Assembly (NCBI RefSeq): GCF_012641475.1
Contig: NZ_JABAIL010000007.1
Location: 124,001 to 188,000 of the forward strand
Length of the DNA: 64,000 nt
From: Flammeovirga agarivorans
GTDB taxonomy: Bacteria > Bacteroidota > Bacteroidia > Cytophagales > Flammeovirgaceae
Reading direction: 5' to 3'
Position 1 is the first letter of the stretch. The number at the start of each line of letters is the position of its first letter. Positions 1-8,700 of this stretch are shown one piece after another. A program made the translations under genes and the position numbers. The notes beneath the pieces were generated by a model. The model made no database searches. It was not told the DNA's origin and was given only the letters and a program-made list of their open reading frames with translations.

Positions 1-2
1 AC

Positions 3-194
3 TATCACAGGCACAACGATGTTGTGCCGAAGATTTTGAATAAGAATAATAATGATGTTTTGATAATTGATAATGATAACTATACTACTGGAGTAATACC
101 CCTAGATTCTAGCGATTTACTTAAAGATGTTTTGTACTCCACCCTTAGCGGGGTGGAGTATTTTATTTTACGAAAAACTTTAATGAAGTCCTGA
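3..194 (+). CDS. possible 3' end of a gene entering from the left (partial)
   Basis: One frame is open from the left edge to a TGA at 192-194 (63 codons visible) and ends in the residues VEYFILRKTLMKS. I do not recognise a family. A strong terminator-like hairpin (135-160) lies inside the last third of this frame, which argues that either the frame is chance or the real gene stops before the window. The start, if any, is outside the window. Confidence 0.22.
   Translation, partial: YHRHNDVVPKILNKNNNDVLIIDNDNYTTGVIPLDSSDLLKDVLYSTLSGVEYFILRKTLMKS
135..170 (+). terminator. intrinsic terminator-like hairpin
   Basis: A perfect 10-bp stem (tactccaccc / gggtggagta) with a 6-nt loop is followed by a T-rich run. 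It probably ends a transcript from left of the window. A second small hairpin (8-bp stem, 10-28) lies just upstream. Confidence 0.55.
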
Positions 195-279
195 AAAAAA
201 TATTTCAAAAATGAAATAAGTTGAAAACTAGAACTTTATACTAAAACCTTAAATTTCAATATGATTTGATAGGGTTTTT

Positions 280-333
280 ATGTTAAGAGGAATAGAATTT
301 GATAGAAGCAAAATATTAGAAGAGTACAATTAA
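280..333 (+). CDS. possible 17-residue leader-type ORF
   Basis: ATG at 280 opens MLRGIEFDRSKILEEYN and stops at 331-333, where the stem of a strong terminator begins. The arrangement of a short ORF directly abutting a terminator resembles a leader peptide or a short mRNA, but chance cannot be excluded. No family recognised. Confidence 0.2.
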   Translation: MLRGIEFDRSKILEEYN

Positions 334-360
334 AACTACCCCTATGGGTAGTTTTTTTTA
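332..360 (+). terminator. strong intrinsic terminator
   Basis: A 10-bp stem (aaaactaccc / gggtagtttt) with a 4-nt loop runs into an eight-T tract. No recognised gene lies upstream within the window except the 17-codon ORF, so it may end a small RNA or a long 3' UTR. Confidence 0.7.
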
Positions 361-434
361 TGCCCTAATGCAGTATGTTTGTTCTAACAAAATGATGACA
401 TAATCATACCAACTCCTTTTCATAAGAAATATTT

Positions 435-493
435 ACACCTTATTAGGTTCTGTGATTCTTTACCCATTTTCACAAAAGAACCTGATAAGGTGT
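435..493. repeat. long inverted repeat (hairpin)
   Basis: A 17-bp arm at 435-451 pairs with 477-493 with one G-U pair, and an inner GTGA/TCAC pairing extends the stem. There is no strong T run on either side, so it is not a clear terminator. The rest of 1-692 holds no gene I can support. Confidence 0.5.
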
Positions 494-692
494 TTCTGTA
501 TATAGACTTATTTCAAGATTAACTTAGATAAACGAAGAATTATTCACTTTTTATTTACTGAAAATACTAGTTAGATATTTTGAGTTCACCTTTTTTATCA
601 ATAGTTTCACAATACAGAATATATATTTTAAAGCATTATCTCAAACTGATAAATAATTAAATTAGCATAATCCAATTACCATTATTATAACT

Positions 693-1067
693 ATGATGAC
701 AATTTCCCAGAATAGCTCAAATGCGATTTTGAGTGTTCATGCAAACAACGTTCAATTAAAACTTGAAGGATTTATCTCCCAAACTTTTATAGCTGATGCA
801 ATGATTAAAGCCGCTAATGTGATGAAAAATAATAATATCAATACGATTATTATTAATACTGAAGATTTATCATGTCCTTTATCTATACCAGATAAATACC
901 AATTAATCTCAATGCTTAAAACATTTGGTTTTGAGAGATGTAATGAAATTTTCACAGTATGTGGACTAGATCAAGAAGAAAGAGATTTAGTTGAAACTAT
1001 GGCACTTAATCGTGGTTGGAAACTCACAGCCTTACAATCACAAAATGAATTAATAAACTTAGTTTAA
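693..1067 (+). CDS. small STAS-like hypothetical protein
   Basis: A 124-residue soluble protein with no signal peptide or membrane segment. The alternating hydrophobic stretches (LEGFISQTF, INTIIINTEDLSC) and the size are compatible with a STAS/SpoIIAA-like fold, but I see no diagnostic motif, so this is only a suggestion. It is a stand-alone gene with about 150 bp to the next operon. Two ATG codons in a row (693 and 696) make the exact start uncertain by one residue. Confidence 0.6.
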   Translation: MMTISQNSSNAILSVHANNVQLKLEGFISQTFIADAMIKAANVMKNNNINTIIINTEDLSCPLSIPDKYQLISMLKTFGFERCNEIFTVCGLDQEERDLVETMALNRGWKLTALQSQNELINLV

Positions 1068-1219
1068 TTCTGTTCAGCTTTTTTTATTTGAGATATTCCC
1101 CGTTTTTTAAATTTTACCTTAACAATTAATCGTTCTAACTAAAAACCTTTTTGTTTGATAGAGAAATATCAGTTAACTTCTTAATTCATTATAAAACCTT
1201 TTTCTCTTGAACAAACAAT

Positions 1220-2101
1220 ATGGAACTTAAAAACACACTGACTCTACTTCGAATACCGTTCTCATTCTATTTAATGCCAATCTATTTTTTTGCATTAAGT
1301 CAAACGATGGTCGTAAATTGGGAGTATGCCATTAGTGTGTTTTTTATTCTTCATTTACTGATATATCCAGCAAGTAATGGTTACAATAGCTATGAAGACA
1401 AAGATACGGAGAGTATAGGTGGTTTAGAGAAACCTCCAGAATCTACTCCACTCTTATTTAAAATCACTTTATTAATGGATTTTATTGGCTTAGCCTGGAG
1501 TTATATTCTCAATATTGAGTTTGGTATATTAGTTACTACTTATGTTTTAATGTCAAGAATGTATAGCAGTAGAAAAATACGACTCAAAAAATATCCTTTT
1601 CTTGGCTTTCTCACTGTATTTATCTTTCAAGGGTTTTGGACCTTTTGGATGGTCTATTGTGGAGTAGATGGCACAAATATCTCATTCTTTAAAACAGATC
1701 TTCCATTTGCTGCAATAGCATCTTCGCTAATGGTCGGAGGAGCTTATCCATTATCTCAAATATATCAACATAAACAGGATAAAGAGAGTGGTGATGTTAC
1801 CATCAGTATGTTACTTGGAATTAAAGGGACATTTATTTTTTCAATGATATTATTCTCCATTGCAGGAGGTATCCTATTTTATTATTTCAACACTCTTTTT
1901 CATGGTTCTTTTTTAGTCTTTGCAGGATGCCTATTGCCAGTACTTTTATGGTTCAACATATGGATGTTTAAAACTTGGTCAAATCCTGAAGAAGCAAGTT
2001 TCAGAAACCTAATGAGAATGAATAATATTTCTGGCTTCTGTATGAACACCTGCTATATAATTCTACTTATTCAAAACCATACTGAACTGTTACAGTTATA
2101 A
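1220..2101 (+). CDS. UbiA-family prenyltransferase
   Basis: An integral membrane protein (293 aa, about eight hydrophobic segments). Two acidic motifs typical of UbiA-type aromatic prenyltransferases are visible: N56-S-Y-E-D60-K-D62 in the first cytoplasmic loop and D187-K-E-S-G-D192 in the second. Members transfer a prenyl chain from a diphosphate to an aromatic or similar acceptor at the membrane. It is first in a four-gene operon, 21 bp before a type III polyketide synthase, so the acceptor may be the phenolic lipid made by the next genes (inference). The family also includes enzymes of menaquinone and lipid synthesis, so acceptor and donor are open. Confidence 0.8.
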   Translation: MELKNTLTLLRIPFSFYLMPIYFFALSQTMVVNWEYAISVFFILHLLIYPASNGYNSYEDKDTESIGGLEKPPESTPLLFKITLLMDFIGLAWSYILNIEFGILVTTYVLMSRMYSSRKIRLKKYPFLGFLTVFIFQGFWTFWMVYCGVDGTNISFFKTDLPFAAIASSLMVGGAYPLSQIYQHKQDKESGDVTISMLLGIKGTFIFSMILFSIAGGILFYYFNTLFHGSFLVFAGCLLPVLLWFNIWMFKTWSNPEEASFRNLMRMNNISGFCMNTCYIILLIQNHTELLQL

Positions 2102-2122
2102 AGAAAACGCAAAATTAATCAC

Positions 2123-3175
2123 ATGACTTACATTCATTCTATTGGGATAGCTAGACCCCAAAATAGATATCCTCAAGAAGACCTATTATCTTTTATGATG
2201 TCTGCAATTCCTAAAGATAAAGTGAGAGAACAAAGGTTATTAAAAATGATCTCTCATAAATCAGGAATTCAAGAACGATATAGTGTTTTAGATAACCTAT
2301 ATGATTTTTTTGACGGGGAGACTCCAACATTAGAAGACAGACTTGAAAAATTTAATAAAAGTGCAGTTCCATTGGCTGTGGAAGCTGTGAAAAATTGTAT
2401 TCCAGAAGATCAATTAAAAGAAATTACACATTTAGTGACGATATCATGTACGGGAATTTCAGCTCCAGGTATTGATATCGACCTTATTAAAGCATTATCA
2501 CTTTCCTCAAAAACGACCCGAACAACTGTAAATTTTATGGGTTGTTATGCAGCTTTACATGGATTAAGAATCGCTGATCAAATATGTCATACAAATAAAA
2601 ACGCCAAAGTACTGCTTGTAGATGTAGAGTTATGTTCATTACACTATCAGAACAGATATGAAGAAGATCATTTAATGGCTAATACTCTTTTCGGAGATGG
2701 AGCAGCTGCATTATTTATAAGTAATTCTACTACAGAGAAATCACTATTTAAAATTGACAAGTTTGCATCTCGATTAGCCATCAATGCTTATGACGAAATG
2801 GCTTGGACGGTTTCTAGATCTGGTTTTCAGATGAGGTTGAGCAATTATGTTCCAGATATTATAGAAAAAGATATTCAGAACTTAATTACTGATGTTATTC
2901 AGGAAGAGGAGGTAGATCAAGAAAAATTAACTTGGGCATTCCATCCTGGAGGAGTGAGAATTTTACAAAGTATTGCTAGGGCCATTAATGTTGATAAAGA
3001 AGAGTTTAATCACTCTTATGAAGTTCTTACTGAAAATGGAAATATGTCTTCTGTAACCATATTACATGTTTTAGATAAGTTGACGAATAAAAACTGTAAA
3101 GAAAAGATTTTTGCTGCAGGTTTTGGTCCGGGTTTAACTATGGAAGCAATGCTACTAACAAAAATTTCCGCATGA
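2123..3175 (+). CDS. type III polyketide synthase (chalcone synthase-like)
   Basis: The 350-residue protein has the complete catalytic triad of the family: Cys141 in NFMGCYAALHG, His274 in FHPGG and Asn307 in GNMSS, plus the C-terminal GFGPG loop at 333-337. Bacterial relatives (SrsA, ArsB/ArsC, BpsA) condense long-chain acyl-CoA with malonyl-CoA to alkylresorcinols or alkylpyrones. The stop overlaps the start of the methyltransferase (ATGA at 3172-3175), so the two are translationally coupled. The product class is inferred from neighbours; whether it makes a resorcinol or a pyrone cannot be read from sequence. Confidence 0.9.
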   Translation: MTYIHSIGIARPQNRYPQEDLLSFMMSAIPKDKVREQRLLKMISHKSGIQERYSVLDNLYDFFDGETPTLEDRLEKFNKSAVPLAVEAVKNCIPEDQLKEITHLVTISCTGISAPGIDIDLIKALSLSSKTTRTTVNFMGCYAALHGLRIADQICHTNKNAKVLLVDVELCSLHYQNRYEEDHLMANTLFGDGAAALFISNSTTEKSLFKIDKFASRLAINAYDEMAWTVSRSGFQMRLSNYVPDIIEKDIQNLITDVIQEEEVDQEKLTWAFHPGGVRILQSIARAINVDKEEFNHSYEVLTENGNMSSVTILHVLDKLTNKNCKEKIFAAGFGPGLTMEAMLLTKISA

Positions 3176-3882
3176 TCGATTTATCAGTAAGAAGTAACCA
3201 ACTTGAGTTATTGGATCAACCCGATATACCGACTCCTGATTTGTATCAAAATCTAAAAGAGTTACATACCATAAATACCTTATTAGGTGGTTATCAGGTG
3301 ATGTTGAAAGGTGTGGAGTATTTTCTTCAAAAATACCCTCAAAAAGAAGTGACAATACTAGATATAGGATCTGGAGGAGGTGATACACTAAAAGTAATTC
3401 ATCAACAATTTGGTAAAAAATTTAAGCTAAAGTTGATAGGAGTTGACCTTAAAGGCGATTGTATTAATTACTCAAGAGAAAACTGTAAAGATTTACCTAT
3501 CGAATTTATTGAATCAGATTACAGAGATTTATTAAAACAGGAAAACGATTTTGATATTATTGTAAGCAGTCTATTCTGTCATCATTTAAAAGAAAACGAC
3601 TTGGTTTCACTTTTTCAATGGATGAGAAATAATGCGAAAATGGGAGGTGTTGTAAATGATCTGCACAGGCATCATTTAGCATATTACAGCATTAAATGGA
3701 TTACTCAAGTAGCATCATCCTCTTATCTAGTTAAAAATGATGCTTGCCTCTCTGTAGCAAGAAGTTTTCGAAAAGAAGATTGGAAAAAGATTTTTCAACA
3801 ATCAAATATTAAAGCTTTTAGAATGAAATGGATGTGGGCATTTCGTTGGTTGATCACTTTTGATACTAAAGAAAATGTATGA
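3172..3882 (+). CDS. class I SAM-dependent methyltransferase
   Basis: A 236-residue soluble enzyme. SAM-binding motif I is visible as LDIGSGGGD (residues 63-71), and an acidic residue (Asp92 in IGVDLKG) should bind the ribose hydroxyls. Its place between a type III polyketide synthase and a flavoprotein matches SrsB, which methylates alkylresorcinols in Streptomyces; a similar small-molecule role is inferred. It overlaps both neighbours by a few bases. A C-terminal FRW-rich segment could contact membrane-embedded lipid substrate, which is speculative. Confidence 0.85.
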   Translation: MIDLSVRSNQLELLDQPDIPTPDLYQNLKELHTINTLLGGYQVMLKGVEYFLQKYPQKEVTILDIGSGGGDTLKVIHQQFGKKFKLKLIGVDLKGDCINYSRENCKDLPIEFIESDYRDLLKQENDFDIIVSSLFCHHLKENDLVSLFQWMRNNAKMGGVVNDLHRHHLAYYSIKWITQVASSSYLVKNDACLSVARSFRKEDWKKIFQQSNIKAFRMKWMWAFRWLITFDTKENV

Positions 3883-4999
3883 TGTCATTATAATCGGAGG
3901 AGGTCTTGGTGGTTTAACCTTAAGTATTCAATTGGCAAAATCTGGTTGGAATACGTTGCTCATCGAACAAAAAAAATATCCCTTTCATCGAGTATGTGGT
4001 GAATACATCAGTGATGAGGCTTGGGGCTTTTTAAATCGATTGGGAATAGATCATGTTGACTTAAAGTTACCCCAAATTAATAAGTTAAAAGTTAGTGCTG
4101 TTGATGGAACTACGCTTGAGGCTGCTCTAACAGTTGGAGGTAAAGGCATTTCTCGATATTTATTGGACCATCAATTATACCAAATCGCTATTGATAGTGG
4201 GGTGACAGTACATACTTCTGAAAAAGTGACAGACCTTTCAAAAGAAAACAATAGTTGGTTTATTAAAACAAATAAATCAGATTATCTGTCTAGAGTTGTG
4301 ATTGGTGCATTTGGTAAACGGTCTTTATTAGACAAGCTTTTACAACGTGATTATATCAAAAAAGCTCCTTTGAATTACAGGCTCAAGAATTTTATCGGAG
4401 TGAAATATCATTTAAGAGGTGAATTTCCTGATGATGTTATTGAACTGCATAATTTTCGAGGAGGGTATTGTGGAATCTCTAAAGTAGAAGAAGATAAAAT
4501 ATGTATGTGTTTTCTTTCTAGAGGAAGTAATCTAAAGGAAGTACATACGCTCGATGAAATTGAAAAAAAGTATTTATCTCAGAACCCCTTTTTAAAAAAA
4601 TACCTCCAATACGAACGTTTATGGGATAAACCACTAAGTATTGCTCAAGTTGATTTTTCTAATAAAAAATTGATAGAAAATGAAATACCAATGTTGGGGG
4701 ATGCAGCAGGTTTAATTGCTCCATTATGTGGTAACGGGATGAGTATGGCGATGCAGGCTTCTGTGATTCTTCACAAAGAGTTAGACAATTATTTACATCA
4801 ACATATCTCATGGAATAATTTGAAGTACAATTATACAACACAATGGAAGGATACATTTCACCACCGTTTAAAAACAGGAAGGTTTATTCAACGATTATTT
4901 GGAGATAATATGACGACCAATATCCTACTAAGAAGCTTAAAATTTAGCCCTTTTATTACTGAAAAAATTATACGTTCTACCCATGGTAATCCTTTCTAA
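3875..4999 (+). CDS. FAD-dependent oxidoreductase / monooxygenase (geranylgeranyl reductase-like family)
   Basis: The N-terminus MYDVIIIGGGLGG is a Rossmann FAD-binding motif that begins directly at ATG 3875; I prefer this to a TTG at 3860, since it keeps the usual three-residue lead and overlaps the methyltransferase by only 8 bp. The second FAD motif GDAAG lies at 275-279. Length 374 aa fits group A flavoprotein hydroxylases and geranylgeranyl reductases. By analogy with SrsC it may hydroxylate a phenolic lipid toward a quinone. Last gene of the operon, followed by a terminator at 5180. Confidence 0.85.
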   Translation: MYDVIIIGGGLGGLTLSIQLAKSGWNTLLIEQKKYPFHRVCGEYISDEAWGFLNRLGIDHVDLKLPQINKLKVSAVDGTTLEAALTVGGKGISRYLLDHQLYQIAIDSGVTVHTSEKVTDLSKENNSWFIKTNKSDYLSRVVIGAFGKRSLLDKLLQRDYIKKAPLNYRLKNFIGVKYHLRGEFPDDVIELHNFRGGYCGISKVEEDKICMCFLSRGSNLKEVHTLDEIEKKYLSQNPFLKKYLQYERLWDKPLSIAQVDFSNKKLIENEIPMLGDAAGLIAPLCGNGMSMAMQASVILHKELDNYLHQHISWNNLKYNYTTQWKDTFHHRLKTGRFIQRLFGDNMTTNILLRSLKFSPFITEKIIRSTHGNPF

Positions 5000-5179
5000 T
5001 TGTAGAATTTACTGTTGAAATAGTATTCTCATCTGATATTTATGATTTGCTGAACTAACTTTTTATCAATAAGGTTACTAAGATGTGAGTCAACAATAAA
5101 AATATTAATAAGTAATACGATTTTATTATAGTAAGTTTTTCAATCAGCAAAAGGGATTATAAGATAAAATTTGGGTTAG

Positions 5180-5211
5180 AAAAGTAGATGATGATGTTAT
5201 CTACTTTTTTT
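5180..5211 (+). terminator. intrinsic terminator of the polyketide operon
   Basis: A 10-bp stem (aaaagtagat / atctactttt) with a 9-nt loop runs into a T tract, about 180 bp after the FAD gene. The A-rich 5' side means it can also act on the opposing leucine-rich-repeat gene. Confidence 0.75.
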
Positions 5212-5219
5212 GTGCCCAA

Positions 5220-6140
5220 TTAATTTTTATCGACTATAATTTCTAAATAGGGGAGTTTATTTTGTAAATCCATCAAATCATCTTGAGATACTTTGCTGTT
5301 GCTGATATGAAGGTACTCGAGTCCTTCAATACAAGACAATGAAGAAGAAAGTTGACCAATAATCTCGGTAGATTCAAAGAAGAGTTCTTTTAATCCCAGC
5401 AGTTTATAAAAGGGGACAGTAGATAAATTAATGGACGAATTTATAATTTGAAGTGAAGACAGTTCAATAAAATTTCCTAGTTTTTTTTCAGAGTGACAAA
5501 GACTTGTATTACTAATAATCAGTCGCCCAATTCCAGTAAATTCGTACAACTTATTATTGATACACTTCTGTTCTTCTAAACTTTGGATTCCAGAAATGGC
5601 ATTTAATGAATCATTGATGGCTTCATTTAATGAAAGATTTAATCCAGGGTATATACCAAGGCCAATTCTTTCAAAGGCAGTATACTTACTAAAAAATAAA
5701 GATTTATAGCTTTTGTAAGCTAGCTTTTGAGCTTCTTTAGTAATAGGATTCCCTGAAGCAATAATTACTGTATTTTTTAATGTTTTAGCCTTTTTGGGTA
5801 AAGATTTGATATCGTTACCATTGATAAACAATACTTTAAGATCCATTTGTAGCAACACTTCAGGTAGAGAAGTAAATTGATTGTAAGAGATATCAATACA
5901 TTCTAGATTGGGAAATGTACTTACTTCTTTTGGTAACGTATTAAGTGCTCTATTAGAAAGATCTAAAACCCTTACTTTAAATGGTTTTTTGATTGCACTA
6001 GAAAGATCATGAAAAACTTCATCTTCTTTTAAAGCTTCCAAATCAAAGTATAAGTTTTTATTTGCTCTATTGGTTTGAGCATTATTGAGAAAAGGAGTTA
6101 GTAATAGAGAGAATAGTAGTATAAATTTATTGAGTTGCAT
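5220..6140 (-). CDS. secreted leucine-rich repeat protein
   Basis: A 306-residue protein with an N-terminal signal peptide (hydrophobic residues 7-20, ending near NNA). Two or three typical leucine-rich repeats follow at about 54-125 (LRVLDLSNRALNTLPKEV, LECIDISYNQFTSLP, LKVLFINGNDIKSLP); a weaker repeat-like part returns near the C-terminus. Leucine-rich repeats bind proteins or surfaces; partner unknown. No sorting domain or lipobox is clear, so it may be periplasmic or released. The 5' flank carries a 21-bp periodic direct repeat (6230-6278). Confidence 0.75.
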   Translation of the reverse strand: MQLNKFILLFSLLLTPFLNNAQTNRANKNLYFDLEALKEDEVFHDLSSAIKKPFKVRVLDLSNRALNTLPKEVSTFPNLECIDISYNQFTSLPEVLLQMDLKVLFINGNDIKSLPKKAKTLKNTVIIASGNPITKEAQKLAYKSYKSLFFSKYTAFERIGLGIYPGLNLSLNEAINDSLNAISGIQSLEEQKCINNKLYEFTGIGRLIISNTSLCHSEKKLGNFIELSSLQIINSSINLSTVPFYKLLGLKELFFESTEIIGQLSSSLSCIEGLEYLHISNSKVSQDDLMDLQNKLPYLEIIVDKN

Positions 6141-6229
6141 GTAGTTAAAAAAGCAATGATTGAAATCTATTTCATATCGAATATACGAATATAAAATTAT
6201 TGAATACTAAACACTTAAATACAACGAGT

Positions 6230-6278
6230 CGTTTCAGTTCATTATTATGTCGTTTCAGTAAATAGTATTTCCGTTTCA
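6230..6278. repeat. three direct repeats at exact 21-bp period
   Basis: The heptamer cGTTTCA occurs at 6230, 6251 and 6272, exactly 21 bp apart; the first two copies extend to GTCGTTTCAG. Between copies the sequence varies. On the minus strand the unit reads TGAAACG, close to the TGTAAC unit of the large array at 54092-54371. Confidence 0.75.
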
Positions 6279-6449
6279 ATCTTTTTTATTGATTAATCAT
6301 TCATTAATTCCCGTTAGTATTGATGTAAGTAAAACACAAACAGTAATTCATCTAAATTTACTAATAGGTTATTAAAATAGACGATTTAATGTACTAATCA
6401 TAAGTACAACAAAACAGATTTAGTATTCGTACAGGAAAAACTTTTCGGA

Positions 6450-6480
6450 AAGGCATTCGATATTCGGATGTCTTTTTTGT
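6450..6480 (+). terminator. orphan intrinsic terminator
   Basis: An 11-bp stem (6450-6460 with 6464-6474, two G-U pairs, 3-nt loop) is followed by six T. It points right and is 140 bp before the next gene, so it should end a transcript that begins in the preceding gene-free region. Confidence 0.65.
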
Positions 6481-6561
6481 TTATCTATTATTTTAATTTT
6501 AGCTGATAAAAGTCTATAAAATTTTATGATAACATTGTAAAGTAGAGATTAATTTAGTTCG

Positions 6562-6569
6562 TACTTTTG
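6562..6569 (+). promoter_or_regulatory. probable -7 promoter element (TACTTTTG)
   Basis: Matches the Bacteroidota -7 consensus TAnnTTTG and lies 53 bp before the TTG start at 6622. A well spaced -33 TTTG is not clear. Confidence 0.45.
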
Positions 6570-6621
6570 CCCGATCCTTTTATTGTAAAAGTGTTATTGA
6601 TATCCACTTAAAGATTTAAAC

Positions 6622-7578
6622 TTGAAAAAATATTTACTATTTATTGGTTTACTGTTTATTGTTTTCAGCTGTTCAAAAAAAAGTTATTATCAGTCCCCAA
6701 AGCAATCAACAAAAGATAACTGTTTTTCGGTCTACTCTAATGATGAGCTCAAAATATCTATAGATTATGATGTATTAGAGGATACTTTTATGACCAATCG
6801 ATTTTCAAAGAGTAGCTTAATCTTAGCTGAAATTTATGGTGTATCAGAAGATATTAAAGCGTATAAACGTTTGGATGAGAAAATAAAAGCAGGCAACATG
6901 AATGATAGAATACTTTTGCATAAAAGTTACTATCAAAATGAAATTGATAAGAGATTACAATTGGCCTCTTTTGAAAATGATGGATTGTTGAGTAGTATCC
7001 ATTGTGAACAATTAAGATTAGCAAGGATCTTAAATGATCTAACAGCATTAAATAATAAAAAGCAAACTCGCCTATCCAATGCTGCCATTATCGTAGGTAC
7101 TTTATCAACGGTATTAGTTGCAGGTATCTTGATTTCGAAAGATGAAGGGTTAAACGATAGTGATGCCAAAGATTGGATTGGTATTGCAGGTGCCGTTGCT
7201 GGTACCTATTTAGCCGTTAAATCATCGAGACAAGATGCTACTGTTGAAGTGGATCATCACAAAAATATTATTCGTTCTGTATATGCCAAGACTAATCAGC
7301 AAAAGCTATTCTCTTCAACCATATGGTATATGTTGACAGATGAAAATATTGTAGATGGGAATGGAAGAACTGGGATCGAAATAATTAAAGACAATTGGAA
7401 GCCTTTTGAAGAACAGTTTACTGAAGAAGAAAAAATGGAACGCTTGAGAGTCTTATTATTACCATCAGGAATTTATAATCAAGAATTATTGAGACTGAGA
7501 ATTGATATGCTGGGTGAGATTGAGAATGGTGTAGAAGCCATGAATAAGGCTCTTTCTAAATTAAATAGAGAACTATAA
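6622..7578 (+). CDS. hypothetical lipoprotein with a membrane-like hairpin
   Basis: A 318-residue protein whose N-terminus is a lipoprotein signal peptide (KKYLLFIGLLFIVFSC, acylated Cys17). Two hydrophobic, glycine- and alanine-rich segments at about 152-172 and 187-200 could form a hairpin in the membrane; a charged, probably helical C-terminal half follows. The start is TTG at 6622, chosen because it gives an intact lipobox and no ATG precedes it in frame. I do not recognise a family. It stands alone between a gene-free region and the pyrophosphatase gene. Confidence 0.7.
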   Translation: MKKYLLFIGLLFIVFSCSKKSYYQSPKQSTKDNCFSVYSNDELKISIDYDVLEDTFMTNRFSKSSLILAEIYGVSEDIKAYKRLDEKIKAGNMNDRILLHKSYYQNEIDKRLQLASFENDGLLSSIHCEQLRLARILNDLTALNNKKQTRLSNAAIIVGTLSTVLVAGILISKDEGLNDSDAKDWIGIAGAVAGTYLAVKSSRQDATVEVDHHKNIIRSVYAKTNQQKLFSSTIWYMLTDENIVDGNGRTGIEIIKDNWKPFEEQFTEEEKMERLRVLLLPSGIYNQELLRLRIDMLGEIENGVEAMNKALSKLNREL

Positions 7579-7717
7579 ATGTTATTTTTTATGACGTTAT
7601 TCAATATAGATTAGAAATCCTGTATAAAGTGGGGAAGAGGATGTGTGTGATTCGAAGAAATTTTTTTATTTTCGCATGTTTTAAAAATTTATCAAAATAA
7701 CCAAGAAAAAGAAGGCA

Positions 7718-8656
7718 ATGAGTTTTCAACTATCTTTTCCAAAAGACGCTTTATTTGTAGGGCATAAAAACCCAGATACAGACTGTACTTGTTCTGCTAT
7801 TGCAGCTGCAAATTTATGGGGAGGTACACCAATCGTTCAAGGTGAAATCAACCCTGAAACAACATTTGTATTAGAGCAATTTGGTGTAGAAGTACCTGCT
7901 TTTGAAGATAATTTTTCAGGAAAGAATGTAGTTGTTGTTGATCATAACCAAACTACTCAATCTGCTGCTTCTGTTGTTGAGGCAAATATCTTATCAATCA
8001 TCGATCACCACGCGGTTCAAGATAATTTCTTCTTCCAAAAAGGGCCAATCCATATTGATATGCGTACAGTAGCTTCTTGTTGTACAATTATCGCTGATTA
8101 CTACGAAGAAATGAACGTAGAAATCACAAAGCAGATGGCCGGTGTGATGTTAGGAGGTATTCTTTCTGATACTTTAGGTTTAACAGTACCACATACTACT
8201 GATATTGATAGAGAAATTGCTGCAAAGTTAGCTAAAATCGCTGGTGTGGAAAACGTTGAGGATTTTGCACAACAAATGTTGATCGCCAAGTCTGATTTAT
8301 CAAAATATACTGCAGCTGAAATCTTAAACTTAGATTACAAAGATTTTATCTTCGGTGATATTAAAATTGGTTTTGGTGTTTGTGAAAGCTTACTAATTGA
8401 CAAAGTAATTGCAAAACATGATGAGATTTCTGCTGCAATGCAAGAAAATAAGAAGAATGGTTACAATGCCATTTTCTTTGCATACGTAGACCTTACTACA
8501 AACAATTCTGTAATTATCGGTGCAGACGATGCAGACTTTAAAGTTTTAGAGGAGGCATACGGTGTAACTAAAGGTGATTTAGGTGTTGCTTTAGCAGGAA
8601 AAATTTCTCGTAAGAATGATTTTATTCCTCCAGTATCTGCTTTTTATAACAAATAG
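7718..8656 (+). CDS. ppaC: manganese-dependent inorganic pyrophosphatase (family II, DHH)
   Basis: Hydrolyses pyrophosphate to phosphate in the cytoplasm and pulls biosynthetic reactions forward. The DHH-family metal ligands are all visible: His16, Asp20 and Asp22 in GHKNPDTD, Asp75-His76, and the Asp96-His97-His98 signature. The C-terminal DHHA2 domain carries the substrate-binding Ser297-Arg298-Lys299. Length (312 aa) is normal for the family. Monocistronic, with a bidirectional terminator directly after it. Confidence 0.95.
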   Translation: MSFQLSFPKDALFVGHKNPDTDCTCSAIAAANLWGGTPIVQGEINPETTFVLEQFGVEVPAFEDNFSGKNVVVVDHNQTTQSAASVVEANILSIIDHHAVQDNFFFQKGPIHIDMRTVASCCTIIADYYEEMNVEITKQMAGVMLGGILSDTLGLTVPHTTDIDREIAAKLAKIAGVENVEDFAQQMLIAKSDLSKYTAAEILNLDYKDFIFGDIKIGFGVCESLLIDKVIAKHDEISAAMQENKKNGYNAIFFAYVDLTTNNSVIIGADDADFKVLEEAYGVTKGDLGVALAGKISRKNDFIPPVSAFYNK

Positions 8657-8700
8657 TAGTTATTGAAGTAAAAATATTATTAGGTTTTACCTATACGGAG

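Larger units (their letters stand above)
6141..6621. other. gene-free stretch with repeat, hairpins and promoter
   Basis: No gene of ordinary size. It holds three 21-bp-phased direct repeats (6230-6278), a small hairpin (6390-6408), an orphan + strand terminator (6450-6478) and the likely promoter of the next gene (6562-6569). The terminator has no recognised + strand gene upstream, which leaves room for a small RNA in about 6290-6480. Confidence 0.6.
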
